The notes: generated from the sequence alone by a model not told the origin. A DNA stretch of 6,930 bases from an uncultured Clostridia bacterium (GCA_947177005.1 CAMWSZ010000156.1:1-6930), one strand, 5' to 3'; counted from the stretch's first letter, positions 1 through 6,413 are shown. Numbers and translations are program-made.

Positions 1-287
1 CGACGCTGAAGGATTTTTCCCTGCCTGTCTCCATGTGCTTCCGTATTTTCGTCGCGCTGCTCTCCGGCGCACTGGTGACAGAGCTTGTGTACCACTATAT
101 CCACCTCAGCTTTGTGCTGCCGGTGATTGTGGGCGTGCTCTTCACGCTGCTCCACGCGCTGATTCAGGCTTACGTCCTGACGATGCTGACCGCCCTTTTT
201 TACGGCGAGGTCTCCGAACCCGCTGAGCATGCTCCTAAAAAACCGAAAAAATCCAAGAAACACAAACAGGCGGCCGCCCGCCCGTAA
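1..287 (+). CDS. atpB: F1Fo ATP synthase subunit a, C-terminal part (5' end outside window)
   Basis: This is the last 94 residues or so of the membrane subunit a, which forms the ion half-channels against the c ring in Fo. The reading frame is open from base 3 to the TAA at 285-287. Two family landmarks are visible. SMCFRIF contains the Arg equivalent to the essential E. coli aArg210. HALIQAYVLTMLTALFYGE matches the last transmembrane helix with the conserved Gln of the QAF/QAYVFxxLT motif. Two hydrophobic helices are present. The usual RLFGNxxAGE is changed to RIFVALLSGA, so the Gly-Asn and the following Glu are missing. After the last helix comes a short basic tail rich in Lys and Pro. It is the first visible gene of the operon and lies 20 bp before atpE. 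Identity is secure from these motifs and the gene order. The N-terminal two thirds cannot be judged. Confidence 0.93.
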   Translation, partial: TLKDFSLPVSMCFRIFVALLSGALVTELVYHYIHLSFVLPVIVGVLFTLLHALIQAYVLTMLTALFYGEVSEPAEHAPKKPKKSKKHKQAAARP

Positions 288-307
288 TCTGATAGGAGGT
301 TTATATT

Positions 308-658
308 ATGAAATCGTTTCTGAAACATATCCTGACCATCTTTATGCTGGTTCTGACGCTGAGCGCCGTGACCGTGCCCGCCCTGGCCGCCGACGCCACT
401 GACAGCGAAGCCGCAGCAGCAGCTGCCGCCGAGGCAGGCAGCGGCAAGGCAATGGCCGCCGCCGCCGTTGTGGGACTGGCCGCCGCCGCCGGTGCCATTG
501 CAATGGGTATGGCCATTGCCAAGAGCGTGGACGGCATCTCCCGCCAGCCGGAGGCCGAGGGCAAGATCCGTACCACATTGATGCTGGGCCTTGTGTTCGT
601 GGAAACCGCCGTTATCTACGCCTTGATTGTGGCTATTTTGATTATCTTTGTACTATAG
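308..658 (+). CDS. atpE: F1Fo ATP synthase subunit c with signal-peptide-like N-terminal extension
   Basis: This is the rotor-ring proteolipid that carries the translocated ion. At 116 residues it is longer than the usual 70-90. Residues 1-27 look like a signal peptide: Lys2 and Lys6, a hydrophobic core, then VPALA with a plausible cut after Ala27. Residues 28-47 form an Ala-rich acidic linker. The c core follows: an Ala/Gly-rich helix (about 48-73), the polar loop RQPE (79-82), and a second helix (about 91-115) with the ion-carrying Glu99 in VETAVIY. At the position of the Na+ ligand Gln32 of Ilyobacter there is Met66. The residue two after the Glu is Ala101 instead of the Thr that holds the bound water. 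H+ coupling is therefore more likely, by inference. A strong TAGGAGGT ribosome site ends 7 bases before the ATG. Processing of the leader is unproven. Confidence 0.95.
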   Translation: MKSFLKHILTIFMLVLTLSAVTVPALAADATDSEAAAAAAAEAGSGKAMAAAAVVGLAAAAGAIAMGMAIAKSVDGISRQPEAEGKIRTTLMLGLVFVETAVIYALIVAILIIFVL

Positions 659-683
659 TCTTTAGAGGAAAGCAGGCGTTGCT

Positions 684-1178
684 ATGAGTAATTTACCCTT
701 GAATATTGATATCCAGCAGATTTTTCTGCACCTGTTTAATTTTACGATCCTGCTGGCCGCCCTCTATTTTCTCCTGTACGGCCCGGTGAAAAATTTCATG
801 AACAAGCGGTCCGCCTACTACGAGGACCTGGACCGGCAGGCGCAGGATAAGCTGGACGAGGCAATCCGGGTACGGGACAGCTATGACAGGAAAATGCTGG
901 CCGCCGAGGACGAGATCAAACGCCGGAGCGAAGCCGTCCATGACGCCGCCGCCCAACAGGCACAGGCACAGCTGAAGGATGCGAAGGAGGAGGCCGCCCG
1001 TATTGTCGCAAAAGCCCGCGCCGAGGCGCAGGCCGAACAGGAACGGATTCTGGATACCGCCAGAAGCGAGCTCTCTGAAATGGTGGCCGCCGCCACCGAG
1101 CGTCTGCTGGCGGCGGATACCTCCTCCTCCTATGACCAGTTCTTAGACGATGCGGTGGGGGATGAAGCCAATGACTGA
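684..1178 (+). CDS. atpF: F1Fo ATP synthase subunit b
   Basis: This is the peripheral-stalk subunit, normally a homodimer that links subunit a in the membrane to delta and alpha at the top of F1. The 164 residues are a normal length. One transmembrane helix spans about residues 12-32 (FNFTILLAALYFLLYGPV, with the conserved YGPV/YKPV-type exit). A long charged Ala/Glu/Lys/Arg-rich coiled coil covers about 45-145, and a short acidic C-terminus follows. Only one b gene is seen, which fits a b2 homodimer rather than b/b'. It carries no fused delta domain, unlike the mycobacterial b-delta protein. AGAGGAAAG at 664-672 may be its ribosome site, somewhat far from the ATG. Its TGA at 1176-1178 overlaps the preferred atpA start by 8 bases (ATGACTGA), so atpA is probably translationally coupled to it. 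Confidence 0.93.
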   Translation: MSNLPLNIDIQQIFLHLFNFTILLAALYFLLYGPVKNFMNKRSAYYEDLDRQAQDKLDEAIRVRDSYDRKMLAAEDEIKRRSEAVHDAAAQQAQAQLKDAKEEAARIVAKARAEAQAEQERILDTARSELSEMVAAATERLLAADTSSSYDQFLDDAVGDEAND

Positions 1179-2919
1179 AAAGATTCATCATGCCGTAATC
1201 TTTGCCGATCATCCCCCCAACGAGGAACAGAAATCCCGGTTTATGACCTTTTTGCGGCGGGAATACGGCCCCAACGTCACCCTTAACTGGGAAAAGGAAC
1301 ATATCCCCAAAGGCTTCCGGCTGGTGGTCGATGAGGAGGACTTCTACGACTGGAGCCTTGACGGACGGCTGAGACAGCTCAAATCGTCGCTGAAGGAGCT
1401 GCGCGGAGAAGGTTCGAACGTCATTCCCCTGATTCGGGAGACGGTCCGAAACTGGAAACCGAAGGTCATGGTGGAGGAGCTTGGAACCGTCTCCTCCGCC
1501 GGGGACGGCATCGCCACCGTAACCGGCCTGGACCATGTGGTTTACGGCGAGATCCTGCTGTTTGCCAACGGCGTCCGGGGCATGGTGCAGGACCTGCGGG
1601 AGTACGAAACCGGCTGCATCCTTTTCGATGAGGACGGCGATATCTGTCAGGGAAGCCCCGTCTGGCGTACCGAAAAGACGGCGGGCGTGCCTGTGGGAGA
1701 GGATATGATCGGCAGGGTCGTCAACTCCCTGGGCGCGCCTATCGACGGAAAAGGCGAGATCTCCGTCCGGCACACCCGTCCCATTGAAAACCCCGCCCCG
1801 GGAATCATCGACCGGCGCAGCGTTTTCCGGCCTATGCAGACGGGTATCCTGGCGATTGACTCCATGTTCCCCATTGGCTGCGGACAGCGCGAGCTGATTA
1901 TCGGGGACCGTCAGACCGGCAAAACCGCTATCGCAATCGACACCATTCTGAACCAGAAGGATAAGGATGTCATCTGTATCTATGTATCCATTGGACAGAA
2001 GGCCAGCGCCGTGGCCCAGCTGGCCCAGAATCTGCGGGACCAGGGCGCAATGGATTACACCATTATCGTCCACGCCTCCGCCAGCGACCCCGCCCCCCTG
2101 CAATATATCGCGCCCTATGCCGGCTGCGCCATTGGGGAGTATTTTATGGAGCTGGGCAAGGACGTTTTGATCGTATACGACGACCTGAGCAAGCACGCCG
2201 TGGCTTACCGGACCCTGAGCCTGCTGCTGGGGCGTTCTCCGGGACGCGAGGCGTATCCCGGCGACGTGTTCTATCTGCACTCCCGCCTGCTGGAACGCTC
2301 CGCCCAGCTCAGCGATGAAAAGGGCGGCGGCAGCATGACCGCCCTGCCCATTGTGGAGACGCAGGCGGGCGACGTGTCCGCCTATATCCCCACCAACATC
2401 ATCTCCATTACCGACGGACAGATTTTCCTGGAGAGCAATCTCTTTTTTGCGGGGCAGCGTCCGGCGGTCAATGTGGGACTGTCCGTGTCCCGTGTGGGCG
2501 GCGACGCCCAGACCAAAGCCATGAAAAAAGCGGCGGGCGCGATTCGTCTGGACCTCGCCCAGTACCGCGAAATGGAGGTCTTTACCCAGTTCGCCAGCGA
2601 TTTGGACGACAGTACAAAGGCGCAGCTGGTCTACGGCCAGGGCCTCATGCGCCTGCTGCGGCAGGACCAGTCTCATCCGCTGAAACAGTATGAACAGGTT
2701 ATTTTGCTGTGCGCCGCGCTGGACCATGCCCTGACGGTGGTCCCCATTGACAAAATCAATGGGTTCGCCCGGGATCTGCTGGCGTATTTTTCTGAGAACC
2801 ACCGTACGCTCTGCGACCGCATCGAGCAGTCCGGCACGCTGAAGGACGAGGACAGAGAGGAGATCGTGCAGGCCGCACGGCAGCTGGCCGTGCAGACCGC
2901 CGCGGAACGGGGGTGGTGA
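1171..2919 (+). CDS. atpA: F1 ATP synthase delta(C-terminal domain)-alpha fusion subunit
   Basis: This is the non-catalytic nucleotide-binding alpha subunit of the F1 hexamer with an unusual N-terminal domain. From ATG 1171 it has 582 residues against about 502-513 for the family. Residues 8-77 resemble the C-terminal domain of delta: NEEQKSRFMTFLRREYG, then NVTLNW, then HIPKGFRLVV, then YDWSLDGRLRQLKSSLKEL. They line up with the end of E. coli delta, including its IDGSVRGRLERL. Alpha proper begins near residue 82 with a helix like the E. coli ISELIKQRIAQF segment. It contains the P-loop GDRQTGKT (245-252), GQREL and the arginine finger Arg441 in VSRVGG. The P-loop is displaced by 76 residues from E. 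coli. GGTGGGGG at 1154-1161 favours ATG 1171. In-frame ATGs at 1150 and 1162 have poorer spacing. It sits where atpH-atpA would be. Confidence 0.93.
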   Translation: MTEKIHHAVIFADHPPNEEQKSRFMTFLRREYGPNVTLNWEKEHIPKGFRLVVDEEDFYDWSLDGRLRQLKSSLKELRGEGSNVIPLIRETVRNWKPKVMVEELGTVSSAGDGIATVTGLDHVVYGEILLFANGVRGMVQDLREYETGCILFDEDGDICQGSPVWRTEKTAGVPVGEDMIGRVVNSLGAPIDGKGEISVRHTRPIENPAPGIIDRRSVFRPMQTGILAIDSMFPIGCGQRELIIGDRQTGKTAIAIDTILNQKDKDVICIYVSIGQKASAVAQLAQNLRDQGAMDYTIIVHASASDPAPLQYIAPYAGCAIGEYFMELGKDVLIVYDDLSKHAVAYRTLSLLLGRSPGREAYPGDVFYLHSRLLERSAQLSDEKGGGSMTALPIVETQAGDVSAYIPTNIISITDGQIFLESNLFFAGQRPAVNVGLSVSRVGGDAQTKAMKKAAGAIRLDLAQYREMEVFTQFASDLDDSTKAQLVYGQGLMRLLRQDQSHPLKQYEQVILLCAALDHALTVVPIDKINGFARDLLAYFSENHRTLCDRIEQSGTLKDEDREEIVQAARQLAVQTAAERGW

Positions 2920-2924
2920 TCTGA

Positions 2925-3848
2925 ATGCCGAACATGAAGGAGATCAAAAACCATATCAACAGCGTAAAGGACACCCAGAAAATCACCAACGCCATGTATC
3001 TGATCGCCTCCACCAAGCTCCGCAAGGCCAAGCGCGACCTGGACCAGACCCTCCCCTATTTCAACGCCCTGCGGGGGGAGATCAAGAGAATTTTCCGCAC
3101 GGTGGGAAAGGTCAACAACCGGTATTTCTATCCCCCCGATACCGAGGAGCGCACCCTGCCGGGAACCTATGGCTTTTTAGTCATCACCGCGGACAAGGGA
3201 CTGGCGGGGGCCTATAACCAGAACGCTTTGAAGGAAGCCCAGCGGATGCTGGCGCAGCACACCGCCGGGGACAATATGATTTTTGTTGTGGGGGAGTACG
3301 GGCGGCAGTTTTTTGCCTCCCGCAATGTCCCTATTGAAAAGAATTTCCTGTATACAGCCCAGAACCCTACCCTCCAGCGGGCCAGAAATATTACGTCGCT
3401 GCTGCTGGATCTGTATAACAAAGGGGAGCTGGTGAAGATCTTTGTCACGTATACCGATCTGGGCAGCGGGCTGGAGTCCACCGCGAAAACCGTGCGGCTG
3501 CTGCCGTTCCACCGGTCCCAGTTCGCCTCCGCCGACAAGGAGGAAAAAGTGAAGGTCCCCTTTGAGTTTTCCCCCAGCGTGGACGGGGTGCTCAACAGCA
3601 TGATCCCCAGCTATGTGTCCGGCTTCATCTACAGCGCGCTGGTGGACAGTTTTTGCAGTGAGCAGAACGCCCGTATGACCGCAATGGACTCCGCAAACCG
3701 GAACGCTCAGGAGCTGCTGGATGAGCTGTCCGCGCAGTACAACCATATCCGGCAGAGCGCGATTACCCAGGAGATCACCGAGATCTCCGCCGGAGCGCTG
3801 GGCCAGCGGCGGTATACACAACGTTTGGAAGGAGATACAGGGCCATGA
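2925..3848 (+). CDS. atpG: F1 ATP synthase subunit gamma with C-terminal tail
   Basis: This is the central-stalk rotor subunit that turns inside the alpha3beta3 hexamer. Both coiled-coil ends are recognisable. The N-terminal one is MKEIKNHINSVKDTQKITNA (residues 4-23) with KLRKAK after it. The C-terminal one is SEQNARMTAMDSANRNA (245-261) with RQSAITQEITEISAGA (276-291). The Rossmann-like middle contains LVITADKGLAGAYN (85-98). The 307 residues exceed the usual 285-290. About 15 residues (GQRRYTQRLEGDTGP) follow the point where E. coli gamma ends. The codons for this tail include the atpD Shine-Dalgarno AAGGAGA (3829-3835). GGGGGTGGTGAT just before the ATG is its own ribosome site, and the gene starts 5 bases after the atpA stop. 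Its TGA overlaps the atpD ATG as ATGA. Confidence 0.95.
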   Translation: MPNMKEIKNHINSVKDTQKITNAMYLIASTKLRKAKRDLDQTLPYFNALRGEIKRIFRTVGKVNNRYFYPPDTEERTLPGTYGFLVITADKGLAGAYNQNALKEAQRMLAQHTAGDNMIFVVGEYGRQFFASRNVPIEKNFLYTAQNPTLQRARNITSLLLDLYNKGELVKIFVTYTDLGSGLESTAKTVRLLPFHRSQFASADKEEKVKVPFEFSPSVDGVLNSMIPSYVSGFIYSALVDSFCSEQNARMTAMDSANRNAQELLDELSAQYNHIRQSAITQEITEISAGALGQRRYTQRLEGDTGP

Positions 3849-5248
3849 CCATAGGTACTGTTGCACAGGTGTCCGGTTCGGTGGTGGACGTGGAGTTTGA
3901 ACCGGGCTGCCTGCCGAAAATTAAAGAGGCCCTTGCCGTCCATGTGGGGGGCAAACGCCGGGTAATGGAGGTGGCCCAGCATGTGGGCCATAACCGCGTC
4001 CGGTGTATCATGCTGTCGCCCAGCGAGGGACTGGCCCGTGGGATGCAGGTCCGCGCCTACGGGCAGAGCCTGCATGTGCCGGTGGGGACCTGCACGCTGG
4101 GCCGTCTCTTCAACGTGATGGGCGAGACCATTGACGGCGGCCCGCCGCTGGGCCGGGAAGTGACCCGCTGGCCTATCCACCGGAAAGCGCCGCCGTTCGC
4201 GGAACAGCAGCCCGCCGTGGAGATCCTGGAGACCGGGATCAAGGTCATCGACCTGCTGGAGCCGTACCCGAAGGGCGGAAAGATCGGCCTGTTCGGCGGC
4301 GCGGGCGTGGGAAAGACCGTGCTGATTCAGGAGCTGATCCACAACGTGGCTATGGAACACGGCGGCTACTCCATTTTCACCGGCGTGGGCGAGCGTTCCA
4401 GAGAGGGCAACGACCTCTGGAAAGAAATGAAGGAGAGCGGCGTCTTTGAGAAAACCGCGCTGGTGTTCGGCCAGATGAACGAATCGCCGGGTGTGCGTAT
4501 GCGGGTGGCGCTGTCCGGCCTGACCATGGCGGAGTACTTCCGCGATAAGGAAAATAAAGACGTTTTGTTGTTTATCGACAATATTTTCCGCTTTGTACAG
4601 GCGGGCAGCGAGGTTTCGACACTGCTGGGCCGTATGCCGTCCGCCGTGGGCTATCAACCCACGCTGGCGGAGGAAATGGGTGCCTTGCAGGAGCGGATCA
4701 CGTCAACGAAAAACGGTTCCGTCACGTCGGTGCAGGCCGTGTACGTGCCCGCCGACGACCTGACCGACCCCGCCCCCGCTACAACCTTCTCCCACTTGGA
4801 CGCAACCACCGTTCTGAGCCGTAAAATCGCGGAGCAGGGCATTTATCCCGCTGTGGACCCGCTGGGGTCCGCGTCCCGGATTCTGGAGGCCAGTATCGTG
4901 GGCGAGGAGCACTATCAGACCGCCCGCGCAGTACAGACCATTTTGCAGAAGTACCGGGAATTGCAGGATATTATCGCCATTCTCGGTATGGAGGAGCTGA
5001 GCGACGAGGATAAACGGACGGTAAACCGGGCCAGAAAAGTACAGCGTTTTCTGGCGCAGCCCACCCATGTGGCGGAGAAATTCACCGGCATCCCCGGAAT
5101 TTATGTGCCGCTGTCGGAGACGCTGCGGGGGTTTCAGGCGATTATCGACGGCTCCATGGATTACTACCCCGAAGCCGCGTTTTACAATGTGGGCACCATT
5201 GACAATGTGCGGGAAAAGGCGCAGAAACTGGAGGCTCAGAAATCATGA
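3845..5248 (+). CDS. atpD: F1 ATP synthase subunit beta (catalytic)
   Basis: This is the catalytic subunit of F1, which makes or hydrolyses ATP at the interface with alpha. The 467 residues are normal for the family. All key elements are present: P-loop GGAGVGKT (151-158), GVGERSREGND with the catalytic Glu183, Walker B LLFIDNIFRF with Asp245, the SALGRMPSAVGYQPTL-type segment (here TLLGRMPSAVGYQPTL), the adenine-contacting GIYPAVDPL (Tyr334), and a catch-loop/DELSEED-like MEELSDEDK (382-390). The protein looks fully active. AAGGAGA at 3829-3835 gives a good ribosome site inside the end of atpG. The start overlaps the atpG stop and the stop overlaps the atpC start, each as ATGA, so gamma, beta and epsilon are probably translated in a coupled way. 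Confidence 0.98.
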   Translation: MTIGTVAQVSGSVVDVEFEPGCLPKIKEALAVHVGGKRRVMEVAQHVGHNRVRCIMLSPSEGLARGMQVRAYGQSLHVPVGTCTLGRLFNVMGETIDGGPPLGREVTRWPIHRKAPPFAEQQPAVEILETGIKVIDLLEPYPKGGKIGLFGGAGVGKTVLIQELIHNVAMEHGGYSIFTGVGERSREGNDLWKEMKESGVFEKTALVFGQMNESPGVRMRVALSGLTMAEYFRDKENKDVLLFIDNIFRFVQAGSEVSTLLGRMPSAVGYQPTLAEEMGALQERITSTKNGSVTSVQAVYVPADDLTDPAPATTFSHLDATTVLSRKIAEQGIYPAVDPLGSASRILEASIVGEEHYQTARAVQTILQKYRELQDIIAILGMEELSDEDKRTVNRARKVQRFLAQPTHVAEKFTGIPGIYVPLSETLRGFQAIIDGSMDYYPEAAFYNVGTIDNVREKAQKLEAQKS

Positions 5249-5664
5249 GTACGTTTCATGTGGACATTCTGGCCGCTGACAAACCCTTTTATCAGGGGGA
5301 CTGCCAGTCCCTGCGGGTGCCGACCAGCGGCGGCCAGTACGGCATACTGGCGGGGCATCGGAACATGATCGCCGCCATTGTGCCCGGGACGCTGCGTTTT
5401 CGAGACGGGGACGGGAAGGAACAGGTTGCCGCCGTATCAGAGGGCATGATGAAGGTGGAAAACGGAAAAGTCCTGCTGCTCATCGACTCCATGGAGCGCC
5501 CGGAGGAGATCGACGCCAACCGTGCCCGCCGGGAGGCGGAGGAGGCCCGGGAGGCGATTCTGCAAAAGGAGAGCATCCAGAGCTACTACACCGCCCAGGC
5601 CCGAATGACCCGTGCGCTGAACCGCCTGAAGGTCAAGGAGCAGTTCATGATTAACGACCAGTAA
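5245..5664 (+). CDS. atpC: F1 ATP synthase subunit epsilon
   Basis: This is the small central-stalk subunit that joins gamma to the c ring and can inhibit ATP hydrolysis. The 139 residues are a normal length. The N-terminal beta-sandwich (about 1-84) shows the family signature SLRVPTSGGQYGILAGHRNMIAAIVPGTLRF in pieces: VPTSGGQYGILAGH at 25-38 and IVPGTLRF at 45-52. The C-terminal helical hairpin (about 85-135) carries IDANRA (89-94). This fits the I(L)DxxRA ATP-binding motif described for Bacillus epsilon, and Arg120, Arg123 and Arg127 lie on the second helix. ATP-dependent relief of inhibition is an inference. GGAGG at 5230-5234 is the ribosome site. It is the last gene of the operon, ending 10 bases before a terminator hairpin. 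Confidence 0.95.
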   Translation: MSTFHVDILAADKPFYQGDCQSLRVPTSGGQYGILAGHRNMIAAIVPGTLRFRDGDGKEQVAAVSEGMMKVENGKVLLLIDSMERPEEIDANRARREAEEAREAILQKESIQSYYTAQARMTRALNRLKVKEQFMINDQ

Positions 5665-5674
5665 TTCACAGGAA

Positions 5675-5711
5675 AAAAGTGCGGCGGAACGCTGGTTCCG
5701 GCCGCACTTTT
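5675..5711. terminator. bidirectional intrinsic terminator
   Basis: AAAAGTGCGGC (5675-5685) pairs perfectly with GCCGCACTTTT (5701-5711). An inner stem GGAAC/GTTCC (86-90 with 95-99 of the same hundred) encloses a GCTG loop, leaving one bulged G. On the + strand the stem ends in TTTT. On the - strand it ends in six T residues. It lies between the atpC stop and the stop of the convergent yfcE-like gene, so it can end transcription from both sides. Confidence 0.9.
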
Positions 5712-5716
5712 GGTGT

Positions 5717-6262
5717 TCAGGACGCAATATAGGTTTTGTAGGAATTGCCGTCCATATCCTTCCAGGTAAAGGTTTTGTCCTCTAAAATCAGGTAACTGCC
5801 CACGCTGCCCTCCTTGGGAATGGACGTGGAGCCGGGATTGATATACAGAAAATCCTCGTGATAATTGCACGCCGGAACGTGGAAATGGCCGTTAATGAGA
5901 ACGGTTCCCTTTGCCATCGGCGGGGGGTTGTCCTCGCACCAGAGGTGGCCGTGGGTGGCGTAGAGACGCAGGCCGTTGACCTCCAGCAGCGCGTAGTCCG
6001 ACATCATCGGGAATTCCAGCACCATCTGGTCGATCTCCGCGTCGCAGTTGCCGCGCACCGCCACAATGGAATCCTTCAAGGCGTTCAGCTCCGACGCCAC
6101 CGCCATACAGTCATACTCCTGAGGCAGCGCGTTCCGGGGACCGTGGTACAGCAGGTCGCCCATCAGCAGCAGCTTGTCCGGGTTCTCGGCACGGTACGCC
6201 GCGGTCAGCTTTTTCGCAAAATAGGCGGAGCCGTGGATGTCGGACGCGATCATCAGTTTCAT
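5717..6262 (-). CDS. yfcE: YfcE/MJ0936-family metallophosphoesterase
   Basis: This is a small calcineurin-like phosphodiesterase of 181 residues, almost the length of E. coli YfcE (184). The five metal-site motifs appear in order: DIH (Asp8, His10), GD (Asp36), GNCD (Asn72), THGH (His104, His106) and GHFH (His126, His128). These would bind two divalent metals, Mn2+ in the characterised E. coli protein, and no key residue is missing. YfcE hydrolyses model phosphodiesters, but its natural substrate is unclear. Nothing in the context points to one. There is no signal peptide, so it should be cytosolic. The start is fixed by AAAGGAGG on the minus strand (6273-6280), 10 bases from the ATG. It has its own promoter upstream and converges on the ATP synthase operon, so it is an independent unit. 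Composition is GC-rich like the operon. Confidence 0.93.
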   Translation of the reverse strand: MKLMIASDIHGSAYFAKKLTAAYRAENPDKLLLMGDLLYHGPRNALPQEYDCMAVASELNALKDSIVAVRGNCDAEIDQMVLEFPMMSDYALLEVNGLRLYATHGHLWCEDNPPPMAKGTVLINGHFHVPACNYHEDFLYINPGSTSIPKEGSVGSYLILEDKTFTWKDMDGNSYKTYIAS

Positions 6263-6295
6263 AAGTTGTTGTCCTCCTTTGCGTTTGTGCTTTTC

Positions 6296-6323
6296 AGTAT
6301 ACAGGTTTTTCTGGAAATTTCAA
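6296..6323 (-). promoter_or_regulatory. predicted sigma-A promoter for the yfcE-like gene
   Basis: On the minus strand TTGAAA (6318-6323) and TATACT (6296-6301) are separated by 16 bases. TG directly precedes the -10 hexamer. Both boxes are close to consensus. They lie about 35 bases upstream of the coding start, with the Shine-Dalgarno between. It is a sequence-based prediction only. Confidence 0.7.
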
Positions 6324-6339
6324 GTGCCGCTTTCCGCAT

Positions 6340-6370
6340 TTGCACCTTGTAACAGCATAGGAGTTATGAT
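6340..6370 (+). promoter_or_regulatory. possible promoter for the small accessory genes
   Basis: TTGCAC (6340-6345) and TATGAT (6365-6370) are separated by 19 bases, longer than the ideal 17. A second TATGAT at 6375-6380 and TATAAC at 6383-6388 are alternative -10 boxes without a good -35. The AT-rich stretch precedes the gene starting at 6414 and diverges from the yfcE promoter. A + strand promoter is expected here because of the upstream terminator and divergent gene. The exact boxes are uncertain. Confidence 0.4.
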
Positions 6371-6413
6371 AAAATATGATACTATAACAAACCGGAATTT
6401 GTGGAGGTGCGGA

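Noticed and set aside
308..658. A Na+-specific c subunit because of the ET pair in the second helix
   Set aside because: The Gln ligand in the first helix is Met66 and the water-binding Thr is Ala101, so the Na+ site is incomplete.
1171..1400. A frameshifted or degraded atpH upstream of atpA
   Set aside because: The delta-like part is continuous in frame with alpha, and the other frames in and before this stretch show no delta N-terminal domain.
916..2802. A very long open frame (about 628 codons) on the minus strand across atpF and atpA
   Set aside because: It lies opposite clear, fully motif-supported ATP synthase genes. It is explained by GC-rich third positions that avoid stops in the complementary frame. 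Its translation shows no recognisable domain.
3707..4657. Long minus-strand open frame opposite atpG and atpD
   Set aside because: Same cause: an antisense shadow of conserved coding sequence, without domain or ribosome-site support.
1171..5664. An N-type or V/A-type ATPase instead of a standard F-type enzyme
   Set aside because: Gene order B-E-F-A-G-D-C and the alpha, beta, gamma and epsilon motifs are F-type. V/A-type subunits are absent.
5858..6352. Plus-strand open frame of 164 codons through the yfcE-like gene
   Set aside because: It runs opposite a gene with all metallophosphoesterase motifs, and its translation is low-complexity in Val, Gln and His with no known motif.
6237..6413. 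Upstream extension of the small membrane protein to an ATG at 6237
   Set aside because: It would overlap the yfcE start and its promoter, and no ribosome site fits. GGAGGTG just before 6414/6417 marks the true start.
6263..6413. A riboswitch or RNA gene between yfcE and the small membrane protein
   Set aside because: Only promoter-like boxes are seen. There is no extended stem structure or conserved RNA motif.
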